From Linnemannia hyalina (Eukaryota > Mortierellomycota > Mortierellomycetes > Mortierellales > Mortierellaceae): 64,000 bases of DNA. Location: the NCBI GenBank assembly GCA_019671135.1, contig JAHRHY010000032.1, positions 1 through 64,000 of the forward strand, in the 5' to 3' direction. Both the position numbers and the translations under genes were made by a program. The notes under the pieces were generated by a model that worked only from the letters and a program-made list of their open reading frames with translations, was not told where the DNA came from and searched no databases. Positions 48,431 through 59,157 of the stretch are shown in pieces (within the stretch, counting starts at the first letter, position 1; each line of letters starts with the position of its first letter).

Positions 48431-48636
48431 ACCGAATTCGAGTCGAGTCGAGTCGAGTCGAATACAACTCGAGTCGAGTCGAGTCGAGCTAAGTCGAATA
48501 CAACTCGAGTCGAATCGAATACAGGGTGCATTCGATAGCACTCGAATCGAATGGAACCACTATTCGAACTCGAAAAATCGAATCGAATCGAATCGAATCT
48601 CGAATATCGAATATTCGTTGAGAAAGTCTACCCCTG
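48431..48636 (-). repeat. hAT terminus with TCGAG/TCGAA repeats
   Basis: Pentanucleotide runs (GAGTC, GAATC) and ATTCG/CGAAT inverted motifs lead to a terminus that reads CAGGGGTAGACTTTCTCAAC on the minus strand, a typical hAT end. ACCGTCTT (48637-48644) would be its 8-bp target duplication. The opposite end is not found near 30037, so the element is truncated there. Confidence 0.65.
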
Positions 48637-49098
48637 ACCGTCTTCACACTTTGGCTTTGGGGAGTCCCACTTTCGAAAGTTTTTCATTGCCTATGGAGTC
48701 GATCAATGGAGCATAACCAAGGAATTTTTTTGCACCTGGGCGATGTTGACAACCCGGACCCCAAGGACCAGGGACCTGGAGCTAAGGCCTGTCGTAGCTT
48801 GCGGAGACTCTTTCACGGGAACGATAGATTGGACATCTCTTCCAGTGAGGATGCGGAGAAGCATCTTACTAGCCTTGCTGGGAGCTTCTCTTCTCTTATC
48901 TCAAATAGGAACCGCACGGTGGCATCAAGAATTATGTCGGAGTAAGATGTTTCTCTATCTATCTCCCTCTCTTTCTCAAATGCCAATATCACAATATCTT
49001 TTTTTTCATGCGGCACCAAGATGTTTTCCCCTCTCTCTGTCTTTCTTACATATTTTTTATTTGCCTGGTTCTACATGCCATTTCAGCAAGGATTGTTT
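48637..49098. other. Unassigned DNA between hAT and LINE remnants
   Basis: A 79-codon frame (48706-48945) ends near a GTAAGA donor-like site, and a TTTCAG lies about 140 bp on. This could be a scrap of a host exon and intron, but nothing is recognisable. The rest is pyrimidine-rich. Confidence 0.35.
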
Positions 49099-49269
49099 TT
49101 AACTTCGAGTTGAAAGCAACACCCTTGCAAGAGACTTGGACGTGGATTCTTTCTTTTCTCTTTTTTTTTTAGAAAATAAAAGGGTACTGTGAGTTGAAAG
49201 AAACACCTTTTGCATCTTTATTGGCCTTAAATTCGAAGGTCGCACATGGCATTTGTAGTTATCAGAGTG

Positions 49270-49570
49270 AAACTCCGACACGCTGCTACCCAAGCCGTCT
49301 TTAATTTCCTCGGCATCAACAGGGCGCATGAGGCTATCCTGATCCTCCTGTGTGAGGGCTGCAAGAGCGGGAAGGTTGGAGAGTAGTTCCTGGACGGCGG
49401 CATTGTCGATGGGGTCAGGTGTGTATAGTTTTTGATAGAAGGATTTGCCGATGCGGCACAGATCGTCGGGAGAAGAGACTGTGTCGTCTGAGTCGGGTAT
49501 TTTGAGGTGGGTGATGGTGCGTTTGGTTGCTCTGGATTTAAGGACGCGGAGGAAATATTTGGTGCACCGT
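49270..49570 (-). pseudogene. LINE ORF2 fragment before the missing RT
   Basis: Reads CTKYFLRVLKSRATKRTI to DAEEIKDGL, the linker normally just upstream of a LINE reverse transcriptase (DAEEIKDAL-type motif). The RT is absent; sequence changes near 49270. Continues from 54813 across chromovirus C. Confidence 0.75.
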
Positions 49571-49669
49571 TGCAACAGTTGAACCTCCGATCAGAGTAGC
49601 TTTAGATAAATAGACACACACTACCATAATACATCCACATCTCTTACTTCCACTCCTCCTAAAGTTGCA
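49571..49669 (+). repeat. Chromovirus C 5' LTR
   Basis: 99 bp, very short for the family, with no clear TATA box; identical to the 3' LTR by eye. An ATG spans its last base and the primer site. Confidence 0.92.
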
Positions 49670-49687
49670 TGGTAGCAAAGGTTCACG
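49670..49687 (+). other. Primer-binding site of chromovirus C
   Basis: TGGTAGCAAAGGTTCACG, sharing 15 leading bases with A/B; likely initiator-methionine tRNA. Confidence 0.7.
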
Positions 49688-49839
49688 AATCCACTGACCA
49701 GACCCCAGACCCCCCAGTACAAACCCCAGACCCCTCCAGTTCCCCTGACACCTCACCCAGCACCTCTTCCATCCCCTCGCCCTGTCTTCCCCCTATCGAC
49801 ACGTATTTTATCACAGATTTTTTATCGGAACTCACCATC

Positions 49840-50850
49840 ATGAACAACGACAACCAATCCCTTCCCACCATCATTGAACTCGACACCACCTCCAAACCCG
49901 CCAAGTATGACGGCACTCGCGATGGCTTCAAATGCCTTGCGTGGCTAAAGGAGGTGCAACGCTACTTCACCATGAAGAACGTACCTGACAGAAAACGCAC
50001 CATTCATGCCGTCAACCTCCTTAACCAAACCTCTCTCCTCTGGTGGGAATCCCTTAACATCGACGACACCTGCGAGTACCTCACCTTCACAACCTTGTTC
50101 AAGAAGGCATATATGCCTGACGGCTTCCTTGAACACGTCCGCGGCCTCCTCCTCAATGCCAAGCTCACCACCAACCTCGCCGAGTACCTTACCCGCATCC
50201 GCCTCTACATGAACATTTTACTTGCGGAGGATCCCACCGGCCGCGTCTTCCTTGAATCCACCGTCAGAGTTGTTTTTCTCCAAGGCTGCCCCGACGACCT
50301 GAGGCAATTACTTCAGACTGATCAGGTATCTAACCCCAACAACACTTTTTTCGACATGTGCTCCAAGGCTGAAGGATTTGACACCATCTATGCTTTCGGA
50401 CCCAGAGGCGCCACCAAGGGTATGTTCGCCAAGGCTATGAATAACATCCGCTCACAAACCCCGACCTCCAACTCAGCCCCAACCTCCGCCCCCGCCTTCG
50501 ACCCAATGGCGATGTAGATTGATAACATCAGTGTCGACCCCACCACCCGCGCACTCATGTCCTCGGTCCAGTCCCTCACTATCGCTGTCAACGCTATGGC
50601 ATCTCAGTTCAACAACCAGCAACAGCAACAAAACCGCCCGCGCCTTGCCCGCCTCACCGATGAAGAAAGACTATACTTGGAGAACAACAACGGCTGTTTC
50701 AAGTGCCGCCGACCCAATGCCGGACATTACTCCTGGGACTGTGGGAAAAACCGCAATACGCCCCGACCTCCCAGGTCCCAGGCCGTCAACAACATTGCTT
50801 ACGTGGGCAACCCCCCAACAGACCAGTCGGGAAATGCCCCCAGCAACTAG
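49840..50850 (+). pseudogene. Chromovirus C gag with an in-frame stop
   Basis: From ATG 49840 (an in-frame ATG at 49669 is the alternative), with a capsid region like that of A (KYDGTRDGFKCLAWLKEV). A TAG at 50515-50517 stands where A has Glu in PMEIDN. After it the frame goes on to a zinc-knuckle-like CFKCRRPNAGHYSWDC (two residues longer than the CCHC rule) and the frameshift site. Nonsense mutation or readthrough stop; I favour mutation. Confidence 0.82.
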
Positions 50851-50874
50851 GTGCAGTCCAGGACCCAGTTGCTG
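50829..50874 (+). promoter_or_regulatory. -1 ribosomal frameshift signal, chromovirus C
   Basis: Slippery GGGAAAT (50829-50835) in phase (TCG GGA AAT), a 5-nt spacer, then an 8-bp hairpin (50841-50848 CAGCAACT with 50867-50874 AGTTGCTG). Stem bases differ from A/B but pair equally well, while the loop motif AGTCCAGGAC is shared. Confidence 0.8.
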
Positions 50875-53800
50875 AAACCCCCTCCTTTTACCCCAGCGGT
50901 GAAGGGAGTGCTCACACACCAGAGTTAAGTTCAAAAGAAAAAATAAAAAAGTCGCCAGATCTATCAGTTGAAAGTACTTCTAGCCAAACTCAGATTTCAA
51001 ACTCAATTCGTGATGCTCACTCCCCCCCCACCCTGGCACCTTCACTGGACCAGACCCCAACCTTTGACTCGTCCCATATTGTGTCTAGAACTTCAGATGG
51101 CCCAGACCTGGACCTGACCGCCCCTGTTGTGTCGACCACACCGCCTACGAAGCGACAGTTGAGAAGACGGAGACAAAAGCAATTGCGTCTCTGTTCATTT
51201 TCTATCGCCGAGGCTGAGCGCCAACTGCTCACTTTTAATTGCCTTGTCAGCGGCTTTCCGGCTCGCGTGCTGATTGATGGCGGTGCTGAAGGTAACGTGA
51301 TCAGTACCTCATTTCAAAAGAAAAACAATTTGTCACGAACCGTCATCAACCCCATTCCTGTCCTCCTTCCCGACGGCTCATCCTCCATCACCAACCATAC
51401 TGTCAACATCACCATCGAACGCAACGGCTACTCCGACACTCTCGACCCCATTCTCTACCCACTCAAGAAATACGACCTGATTCTGGGAAAACCATGGCTC
51501 ACACACATCAACCCTCAAATCAACTGGCGTACAAATGCTCTACACTTCACCCACAACAACACATCCATCAAATGGGACTGCACAGGATTTAAATCAAACA
51601 GCATCCAAACCCGCACCAAAGGTCTCCTCCTCTCCCACCTACACTTTCATACCATGGCTACCCTCCCCGGCTCGGACATATTCTTGGCTCTGGTCAAGTC
51701 CTCGAAGGATCTGCAGAAGGACAAGGACAGGAATGACAAGGACTCACCATCGCCACCCAAGCGCCCTCTTATGACACCTGAGATCAGGTCAATCGTCGAA
51801 GATGAGTTTAAGGACGTATTCCCCGACACACTTCCCAGCGGCCTCCCACCAGACAGAGGCGATGCGATGAAAATCGAGACAGACCCCACAGCAGACCCAC
51901 CATTCAAGCCAGTCATTCGCCTCTCCATTGCAGAACTCGACGAACTCAGGAAGCAGCTGGATGAATTACTCGCCAAAAAATTCATCAAGCCCAGTACATC
52001 ACCTTACGGCGCTCCAGTACTTTTCGTTCGGAAAAAGGATGGCACCCTGCGTATGTGCGTGGACTACCGAGCTTTGAACGGGATCACCAAGAAAAATCGG
52101 CATCCACTCCCCAGGATCGACGAGCTAATTGACCGTTTTCGTGGCGCACGTTATTTCAGTAAACTGGATCTACTCTCAGGATACCACCAACAGAGGATCT
52201 ACGAACCACACACACACAAAACAGCATTCCGATGCAGATATGGACACTTTGAATTTAACGTCGTCCCATTTGGCCTCACCAACGCACCCGCCTCCTTCTC
52301 CAACATGATGCTAAGGGTACTCGACCCGGTTTTGGATAAATGGGTTGTTGTCTATCTAGACGATATTCTTATCTACTCTAAAACTAAGGCCGAGCATCTA
52401 AAGCACCTTCGCAGCGTCCTCGCCCTCCTTCGACAACATGGACTTTACGCCAAACTCAGCAAGTGTTCGTTTATGCAGGAGGAAACCGAATTTCTTGGAC
52501 ACACCATCTCCAAGGACGGGATCTCAACTTCAGCAGGACTTGTCAAAGCCATTCGGGAATGGCCACGCCCCACCAGCATCAAAGACGTCCAACAGTTCCT
52601 GGGCTTGGCACAATTCTACCAGACTTACATCGACAAGTTCGCCCAGATCGCCCTTCCGCTCTCTCAGCTTCTAGCAGGCGGCGCAACTTTTTCATGGGAT
52701 AATGACAAGGAACAGGCATTTCTCTCCCTTAAAACCGCCATCAGCTCTGCCCCGGTCCTACGCATATTCGATCCCGACTTGCTAACAACCGTCGAGACCG
52801 ACGCATCCGGATTTGCTATCGGCGCTGTTCTCTTTCAGACGGACGCATCAGGAGTATCCCGACCCGTTGCTTTCACTTCACGGAAACTTCAACCGGCAGA
52901 GAGAAACTACCCAACCCATGAGCAGGAGCTACTGGCAGTTGTGCATGCCCTCAGGACGTGGCGATACTACCTGGATGGATCCCACTTTGTCGTGTACACG
53001 GATCATGCAACCCTCCGCCATTTTCCGACACAACCAAAACTCACCCGCCGCCAGGCCCGATGGATGGAGCTACTGCAGGAATATGACTTCGACTTCAAGT
53101 ACAAGCGCGGAGCCGACAACACAGTACCCGACGCCCTATCTCGCCGACCCGACCATCGTGCAGAAGATCCTGTCAGCCCAACAACAGACACAGTCGAGAT
53201 CCATTCAATCGATATCCAACTTGAACCAGGTGTGAGGCAGCGCCTGATAGAAGACTACCAGAGCAGCCCCAGGCTCAGTCTCGTCTACAAAAGCTGCCTC
53301 GAGGGAAGTGCCCCCTCTGGTTACTCTTTTCATAATGGTCTTCTCTACTATGATCGCCGTGGTACCACCGTCCTTGCCATACCACAGAAAGCTGACATTT
53401 GCCGCTCTCTTTTACATGACTGCCACGATACCCCCATAGCTGGTCACTTCGGGTTCAGGAAGACATACGACAAACTGCGACGGATGGCATACTGGCCCAA
53501 CATGGCCAAGGAGACTCAACTCTACGTCGACTCATGCGAGAAGTGTCAACGCAATAAGCCAAGTCAGGAGCGACCTGCAGGACTCCTCCAACCTCTCCCC
53601 ATCCCCGCCAGTCGCTGGGAGGTTGTGACCATGGACTTTATGACCCACCTACCCAAGACACCCCGCAACCATGATGCCATTACCGTCTTTGTCGATAAAT
53701 TATCGAAGCATGTCCACTTCGTTCCCAGCACCACCACCGCTACCGCCACCGACGTTGCTCGCCAGTTTTTCGACAATGTCTTCCGCCATCATGGAATGCC

Positions 53801-54698
53801 AACGACAATCGTCTCGGATCGCGACAGCAAATTCACCAGTCACTTTTGGCAGGAACTTCATCGACTCATGGATGTCAAGCTTGCAATGTCAACAGCCTAT
53901 CACCCACAAACGGACGGACAGACGGAGGTCATGAACAAGACACTAGGAGTTATGCTACGCGCTTTCATCGACGAAAAACAGACCAACTGGGATACCCTCC
54001 TTCCAGCCGCGGAATTTGCATATAATAACTCCGTCAACCACTCGACCGGCTATTCACCTTTTTTCCTCAACACCGGCCAACATCCCCGCATCCCCGCCAG
54101 TCTCCTCTCCCACACCGACAGCAACGTACCCAGCGTTCACAACTATCTTGATCAACAGTCGACAGCACTACTTTTCGCACAAGACGCACTACAACGAGCC
54201 CAGGATCATCAGAAGGAACAGGCCGACAAGAGAAGACGCGACCACGACTACAAGGTCGGCGACAAGATCCTCCTTAGTGCAGAGAACATCACCATGCCAG
54301 CCGACAGTGGACTCAGCTCGGATAAACTCAAACCTCGCTTCATCGGACCCTTTACATTGCTGGAGCAGCGATCACCAGTCACTTTTCTAGTCGACCTACC
54401 GCCCTCCTACAACATCCACAATGTCTTCCACGTCGACCTCTTCCGCCATCACATCGAGTCACCACTTGCATTTGGCCGCCGAACATTAGCACCACCACCA
54501 CCAGTTGTCATCGAGGGCAATGAAGAATACGAGGTCGAGTCCATTTTGCGTTACAGGAAATACCGACGGCAACACCAGTTCCTTGTGTCATGGAAAGGGT
54601 ACGGACGGGAGGACCAAACGTGGGAGCCCGTCGCCAACCTGGAGAACTGCCGCGACCTAGTTGACGCGTTCAAAAAGGACCAGGGGATCGTTTTTTAA
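50835..54698 (+). CDS. Chromovirus C Pol: protease, RT, RNase H, integrase, chromodomain
   Basis: Open in the -1 frame from before the slip site to 54698. Protease LIDGGAEGN (Asp-Gly-Gly), RT with DYRALNG and VVYLDDILIYS, RNase H ETDASG, integrase GHFGFRK to CEKCQRN with TMDFMT, SDRDSKF and QTDGQTEV, chromodomain YEVESILRYR with QTWEPV. No internal stop, although its gag carries one; it could act only if Gag-Pol is made by readthrough or with Gag from another copy. Confidence 0.92.
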   Translation, partial: CPQQLGAVQDPVAETPSFYPSGEGSAHTPELSSKEKIKKSPDLSVESTSSQTQISNSIRDAHSPPTLAPSLDQTPTFDSSHIVSRTSDGPDLDLTAPVVSTTPPTKRQLRRRRQKQLRLCSFSIAEAERQLLTFNCLVSGFPARVLIDGGAEGNVISTSFQKKNNLSRTVINPIPVLLPDGSSSITNHTVNITIERNGYSDTLDPILYPLKKYDLILGKPWLTHINPQINWRTNALHFTHNNTSIKWDCTGFKSNSIQTRTKGLLLSHLHFHTMATLPGSDIFLALVKSSKDLQKDKDRNDKDSPSPPKRPLMTPEIRSIVEDEFKDVFPDTLPSGLPPDRGDAMKIETDPTADPPFKPVIRLSIAELDELRKQLDELLAKKFIKPSTSPYGAPVLFVRKKDGTLRMCVDYRALNGITKKNRHPLPRIDELIDRFRGARYFSKLDLLSGYHQQRIYEPHTHKTAFRCRYGHFEFNVVPFGLTNAPASFSNMMLRVLDPVLDKWVVVYLDDILIYSKTKAEHLKHLRSVLALLRQHGLYAKLSKCSFMQEETEFLGHTISKDGISTSAGLVKAIREWPRPTSIKDVQQFLGLAQFYQTYIDKFAQIALPLSQLLAGGATFSWDNDKEQAFLSLKTAISSAPVLRIFDPDLLTTVETDASGFAIGAVLFQTDASGVSRPVAFTSRKLQPAERNYPTHEQELLAVVHALRTWRYYLDGSHFVVYTDHATLRHFPTQPKLTRRQARWMELLQEYDFDFKYKRGADNTVPDALSRRPDHRAEDPVSPTTDTVEIHSIDIQLEPGVRQRLIEDYQSSPRLSLVYKSCLEGSAPSGYSFHNGLLYYDRRGTTVLAIPQKADICRSLLHDCHDTPIAGHFGFRKTYDKLRRMAYWPNMAKETQLYVDSCEKCQRNKPSQERPAGLLQPLPIPASRWEVVTMDFMTHLPKTPRNHDAITVFVDKLSKHVHFVPSTTTATATDVARQFFDNVFRHHGMPTTIVSDRDSKFTSHFWQELHRLMDVKLAMSTAYHPQTDGQTEVMNKTLGVMLRAFIDEKQTNWDTLLPAAEFAYNNSVNHSTGYSPFFLNTGQHPRIPASLLSHTDSNVPSVHNYLDQQSTALLFAQDALQRAQDHQKEQADKRRRDHDYKVGDKILLSAENITMPADSGLSSDKLKPRFIGPFTLLEQRSPVTFLVDLPPSYNIHNVFHVDLFRHHIESPLAFGRRTLAPPPPVVIEGNEEYEVESILRYRKYRRQHQFLVSWKGYGREDQTWEPVANLENCRDLVDAFKKDQGIVF

Positions 54699-54708
54699 AA
54701 GGGGAAGG
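54697..54708 (+). other. Polypurine tract of chromovirus C
   Basis: AAAAGGGGAAGG directly before the 3' LTR and overlapping the Pol stop codon. Confidence 0.8.
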
Positions 54709-54807
54709 TGCAACAGTTGAACCTCCGATCAGAGTAGCTTTAGATAAATAGACACACACTACCATAATACATCCACATCTCTTACTTCCACTCCTCCTAA
54801 AGTTGCA
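54709..54807 (+). repeat. Chromovirus C 3' LTR
   Basis: 99 bp, TGCAAC...GTTGCA. Confidence 0.92.
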
Positions 54808-54812
54808 ACCGT

Positions 54813-55615
54813 TCGCCGAGTTCTCGCCATTTGAGTTGAGTTCTGACCGCCCATGCGTTCATCGAGGCCTTCTGTAGTTTGTCGAGTCTCCGCTCAGTGC
54901 CGTGCCATTCTTCCTCCAGCTTGCGGACCTTCTCCGGGTTCGGGGTGGGTGCACCGCGTTGCCAATTGAGGCGCCGTAGGGCCTGTTCCCGGTCCCGTTG
55001 AAGCTTGATCGAGATATCCTGCTTCTTCTTGGACTTCTCTCTCGTCGCCTGCTTGAGTTTCTCCATCAAGGACGCCTTAAGGTGGTCCCACGCATCCTGC
55101 GGTTCAAGGTTCCGCATTCTGAGTATGTCCTCCTTGATCTCGGCGGCCAGTTGCTTGGTGTAGTCCTTATCGTGTAAAATCGAAGTGTTCAGTCGCCAGA
55201 CTCCTGATCCAGTAGCAAGTGCCTCCAGACTCAGCTCGCATGAAAACATCGTATGGTCTGTCCAGTCGTTGTGCAGATACGTGTGAGGGGGCCGTCACAC
55301 ATTCGGCAAGGTCGGGTGACATGAATATGTAGGCAATTGTTGATTGATAATGGTCATTGTTGAAAGTGCGAATGGGGAGTGAGTTGAAGGGGTTAAGTGC
55401 GTTGATGGTGTTGTTGATCCAGTCTTTCCATGCGATCGGGGCCGTGTTGCGTAAATGGTGGTGATAGTTGAAGTCCCCCAGAACAATGACATCGTTGCCG
55501 GGAGCTTGGAAAAAAGGGAGTTGAAGGAGCTTGGTGTAGGTGTTGCGTGGTGCCTGGTCTCCAGATGTGCATAGATGGTACATACTTCAAACAAAACTTT
55601 ATCCCCGGTGTCGAC
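54813..55615 (-). pseudogene. LINE ORF2 fragment: endonuclease C-terminal part and linker
   Basis: Contains the EEP-type endonuclease patch VIVLGDFNYHHH and TDHTMFSCELS, then a charged helical linker ending WRELGER at the chromovirus C site. Frameshifts near 55560 and 55285 are needed to keep the homologous reading. Continues from 61107 across E4. Confidence 0.75.
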
Positions 55616-55618
55616 TGA

Positions 55619-56113
55619 GCGGCCCCTTCATGTGCAGAGGATATAAAAAGGCATATAAAAAATATCCAAAGTCCAAGGAACGGAGTGTTGACTTCCATAA
55701 CTGGCATATCTCTTCATAGTGGGCAACAGAACACAGAATAAAATAGCAATAGACAGCACAAGAATTTTTAAAATGTAATCTCTCCCCTGTATTTCACGAC
55801 AAAGATACAGTTGAGAATACAAGTGCTTTAGATGATCACATACAAGAACTACTCTGTCGAATCTTGCAGTGAGGGTTACAGTTTAATAGTAGATGGACAT
55901 ATTCAAGAGTTTGGTGTGCGAAAAATAAGAAGACTTTGTTGTTTGGAGAATGTAGTTGTGTTTAGTAGGATAATCGCGCAAGGAATGTTACAGTGGTTGT
56001 TTTAAATGGTTGATATCATACATACACTCTCCTCTAATGGACGCGGTGGATATCGTCAAGATCTGCAGAGATGTAACAAACACCATATGATAATTTGGAC
56101 TTGAAAGGCCTCC
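55619..56113. repeat. E4 left terminal direct repeat (495 bp)
   Basis: E1-type throughout and matching 60609-61103. Confidence 0.87.
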
Positions 56114-56236
56114 TAGGTGGAAGTGTCGAAGACATGTTACATTTTTAAAAAGTTCATGCTATATATACAACCACAAATGCCAACTGTTGACAATTGGATA
56201 GTTTTTAAAATATCTACTCTTCATCTGTCTCAACAA

Positions 56237-58483
56237 CTACCAAAACTTTACATCTGGAGAGTACAATTTAGGCAATTCCTCGATCGTGAACCCCATGGCA
56301 ATTAACTTCTGCTTTTGTTTGTTGTTGGTAAATTTGTCTCGACTATAGTTACTGTCACCGTTTGCAGGTATCTTATACAGCAGTCCAACAATAATGTCCT
56401 CTTCGTACCTCTTGAGCAGATGACATCCGTCGAAAAGGTAGTTGGTTGCATATTCATGCTTCTTGTCAAACGAACATGTTGTCCATTTAATTTCGTCTTT
56501 ATCTATGACGATTATACCCGAGGAGCTTTTATCTTTAGGGTACCTTTTCCACATAACATCCTCAGCATCTTTATCATCCTCAGCATCTTTATCATCTTCA
56601 GCATCGTTATCACCCTCAGCATCTTTGTCATCCTCAGCATCGTTATCACCCTCAGCATCTTTGTCATCTTCAGCATCTTTATCACCCACCGCATCTTTGT
56701 CATCCTCAGCATCTTTATCGCCCTCAGCATCTTTATCATCCTCACATGTGCTCTCATCTTTCTGTGGCAAGCTTTGCTTATGCTCATGCGGTTTAAATCC
56801 CATAGCAAACAACTTCTCTTTTTCCTTCTGGCTAAGAGAATGACACTCTACATTCTCTGCAGCAATATGGTCATCAGTCATCAAGCCGATTACAGTGTCT
56901 TTTTTGCGCATCTTGAGAATGTGCATTCCATTTACAAGTACATTCTCGGAATATTCCAAGTACTTGTTAAGTTTTTTCCATATCACCTTGGATTTATCTG
57001 TTGGTCCTTCTACTGGTACTTCTTCTTCTACTTCGATCTCCTCGTTGAAAAGCGTCTTTCTCTCTTCATCAGACAATGGTTGAAGTTTCATCTTGCTAAG
57101 CATGGAGCGTTCCAAGATATCCAACTCTGGAACATCACCGACACCGCGCAGAGCATCAAGCGTAAACAGGCCAACGTATGTATTCTTTCCAGATAGCCTG
57201 ACAATGTACTTGCCATTCATCGTAAACTTAGTTGCATACTCAAGCATGTCGTTATTAGGATGAATCATCCATCCTCTGTCCTTCGCACGTGCTATGTCTT
57301 TCTCTGATCTAATGTTATGCACCGTTGTGGCCAGTGCAAATGTATGTTCATCTTTTCCATCCTTAGAAACGTCTACATTAGAAGATGGCTCTGCATTTTT
57401 GGGCATCTCTGAATGCCTTTTCTTTCGAGAAGTCTTCTTCTCATCATCCTTAGATGACTTTTTATGAGATAGTTTTTCATCAGGGTTATCCTTAGAGGTA
57501 TCATCTCCAGATTCTACATCAGGTCTGTTATTGGACTTGCCATCATCAGAGTCTTTATCATCAGGGGAATCATCGTCAGAGCCAGCATCATCAGACGTAT
57601 CACCATCATCTGTATCATCGTCAGAATTCTCATCAGCAGAAGACTCTTCTATTTTTTCTACATCAGCAGGAGTTGCCTCTTGGAGTCCCATCTTTTGTAA
57701 TATACGTACCTCTTTGTCAGATAATTTCGGTACAGGAAGATTTTTCCCCATGAGCTCAGGTGGACACAATACAATGTAGAGGTCCTTTTCCTTCAGCTTA
57801 ATAATGTACTTGCCATTTACAGTATAGTTTTTTGCATACAGGAAAGCTGGATTAGTTGCATAACGCATCCATATGCCTGTATTAGCGAGTGGTACATTTT
57901 TCTTGGACGTTATGTCAACTACCTTTGGACTCAACGGAAAGGAGACGGCAATTATATCTTCTTCATCATCATCGGACGGCTCCTCATCCGATGACTCCTG
58001 CTTGTTTCTCTTTCGCTTCTTTGGTTCTTCATCCTCGGAAGTCATATCATCATCTGAAGGGACAAACTCAGGAGTATGTGTCTTCTTGGTTATCTTGGAA
58101 GACTTGGTACGCTTGTTGGCAGGTGCCTTATTGTTACTGCTTTTCATATGACCTTTATGCTGCTCTCGATGACGTCCACAGTAAGTTTCACCAAGTTTGG
58201 CTACACTACCACAATTAGCGCCCTTAATGGTTGTGCCTTGACACTTGCGCGCAGGATCGTGGACATAACAATGCATGCCTTCATCATCAACTTCCTTCAT
58301 GCATTTGCGCTTGGACTTGGTGCACTTTGCACCACAAAAGTAGTATCTCTCTACTCCCTCATCCTCATCAAGCGCCTTAAAGATCTTATTTGCATCTTTC
58401 TTGGTAAACTCCACTCCCTTCTTAGAAGAAAATGTCTCGAAGGCCTTGGTGATGAGCTCGATTGTAAGCTGAACGTACTTCAT
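56237..58483 (-). CDS. E4 P1: acidic protein with Cys/His modules and four repeat domains
   Basis: 748 residues, starting MKYVQL (E1 and E3 have MQYVQL; E2 has MKYVQL, so Lys is probably ancestral). Cys/His modules, KKRKRN patch, four repeat modules and the DKDAE array match E1. Intact. TATA box at 58700-58707. Confidence 0.8.
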   Translation of the reverse strand: MKYVQLTIELITKAFETFSSKKGVEFTKKDANKIFKALDEDEGVERYYFCGAKCTKSKRKCMKEVDDEGMHCYVHDPARKCQGTTIKGANCGSVAKLGETYCGRHREQHKGHMKSSNNKAPANKRTKSSKITKKTHTPEFVPSDDDMTSEDEEPKKRKRNKQESSDEEPSDDDEEDIIAVSFPLSPKVVDITSKKNVPLANTGIWMRYATNPAFLYAKNYTVNGKYIIKLKEKDLYIVLCPPELMGKNLPVPKLSDKEVRILQKMGLQEATPADVEKIEESSADENSDDDTDDGDTSDDAGSDDDSPDDKDSDDGKSNNRPDVESGDDTSKDNPDEKLSHKKSSKDDEKKTSRKKRHSEMPKNAEPSSNVDVSKDGKDEHTFALATTVHNIRSEKDIARAKDRGWMIHPNNDMLEYATKFTMNGKYIVRLSGKNTYVGLFTLDALRGVGDVPELDILERSMLSKMKLQPLSDEERKTLFNEEIEVEEEVPVEGPTDKSKVIWKKLNKYLEYSENVLVNGMHILKMRKKDTVIGLMTDDHIAAENVECHSLSQKEKEKLFAMGFKPHEHKQSLPQKDESTCEDDKDAEGDKDAEDDKDAVGDKDAEDDKDAEGDNDAEDDKDAEGDNDAEDDKDAEDDKDAEDVMWKRYPKDKSSSGIIVIDKDEIKWTTCSFDKKHEYATNYLFDGCHLLKRYEEDIIVGLLYKIPANGDSNYSRDKFTNNKQKQKLIAMGFTIEELPKLYSPDVKFW

Positions 58484-59157
58484 GTTTTTGGATATGAACG
58501 ATATAGATTGTACTTGTGGTATGGTGGGTGTGAATGACTTTTCAGTTTATGTGTGGTAGATTGCAGCTGCTTAGTACACTGATATAAAGAATTGCAATAA
58601 AAGATGGATGTATAGGTATGGATGGTTGTATAGATATGGATAATGGTTGGTTGGTTACTAGATAAGATAAAGATTAAGCAAGAGGGAAGTGGAGTCCTTT
58701 ATTTATACTAATTCATGGGACACTGCCACACTGGATATTAATAGCGCTTGCTTATTAACACTGCTTGGCGCTTAGTAACAAAAGAGTTTTAAAAAGGCAT
58801 CTAAGTGGTTAATAACGTAGTGTTCCTCGTATGACGTAGATCTTGCTTATTAAGACTGCTTGGCGTTAAAGACGGGGTTTAAAAATGGTTAAGAATGTAG
58901 TATTCTTTTATGACGTAGGTTTGTACATGTGTTTATGTATTCTTTTATGACGTAGGTTTGTACATGTGTTTATCCTCTTTGTTAAATAAAAAGGAATGTT
59001 GTAGAATAGCATAGAATAGCATCCGATCTACTACAATAATACCATGACTTTTAATAATAGATACCGGTGCATATTAGCGTCTAGGCAGTTAATACCGTAT
59101 CTCAACGCTGACTAAATAGGCTATGTATGTCTATTCTTTTAAAAACCTGCAATAAGT

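Larger units (their letters stand above)
49571..54807 (+). mobile_element. Chromovirus C: Ty3-type element with 99-bp LTRs
   Basis: 5237 bp; LTRs 49571-49669 and 54709-54807; target duplication ACCGT (49566-49570 and 54808-54812). LTR ends TGCAAC/GTTGCA, primer site and polypurine tract match A/B, so it is a sister lineage with LTRs of half the length. Inserted in the LINE. Confidence 0.94.

Noticed and set aside
48706..48945. Host gene exon followed by an intron
   Set aside because: Donor- and acceptor-like strings exist but the protein resembles nothing and no further exon is visible; kept only as unassigned DNA.
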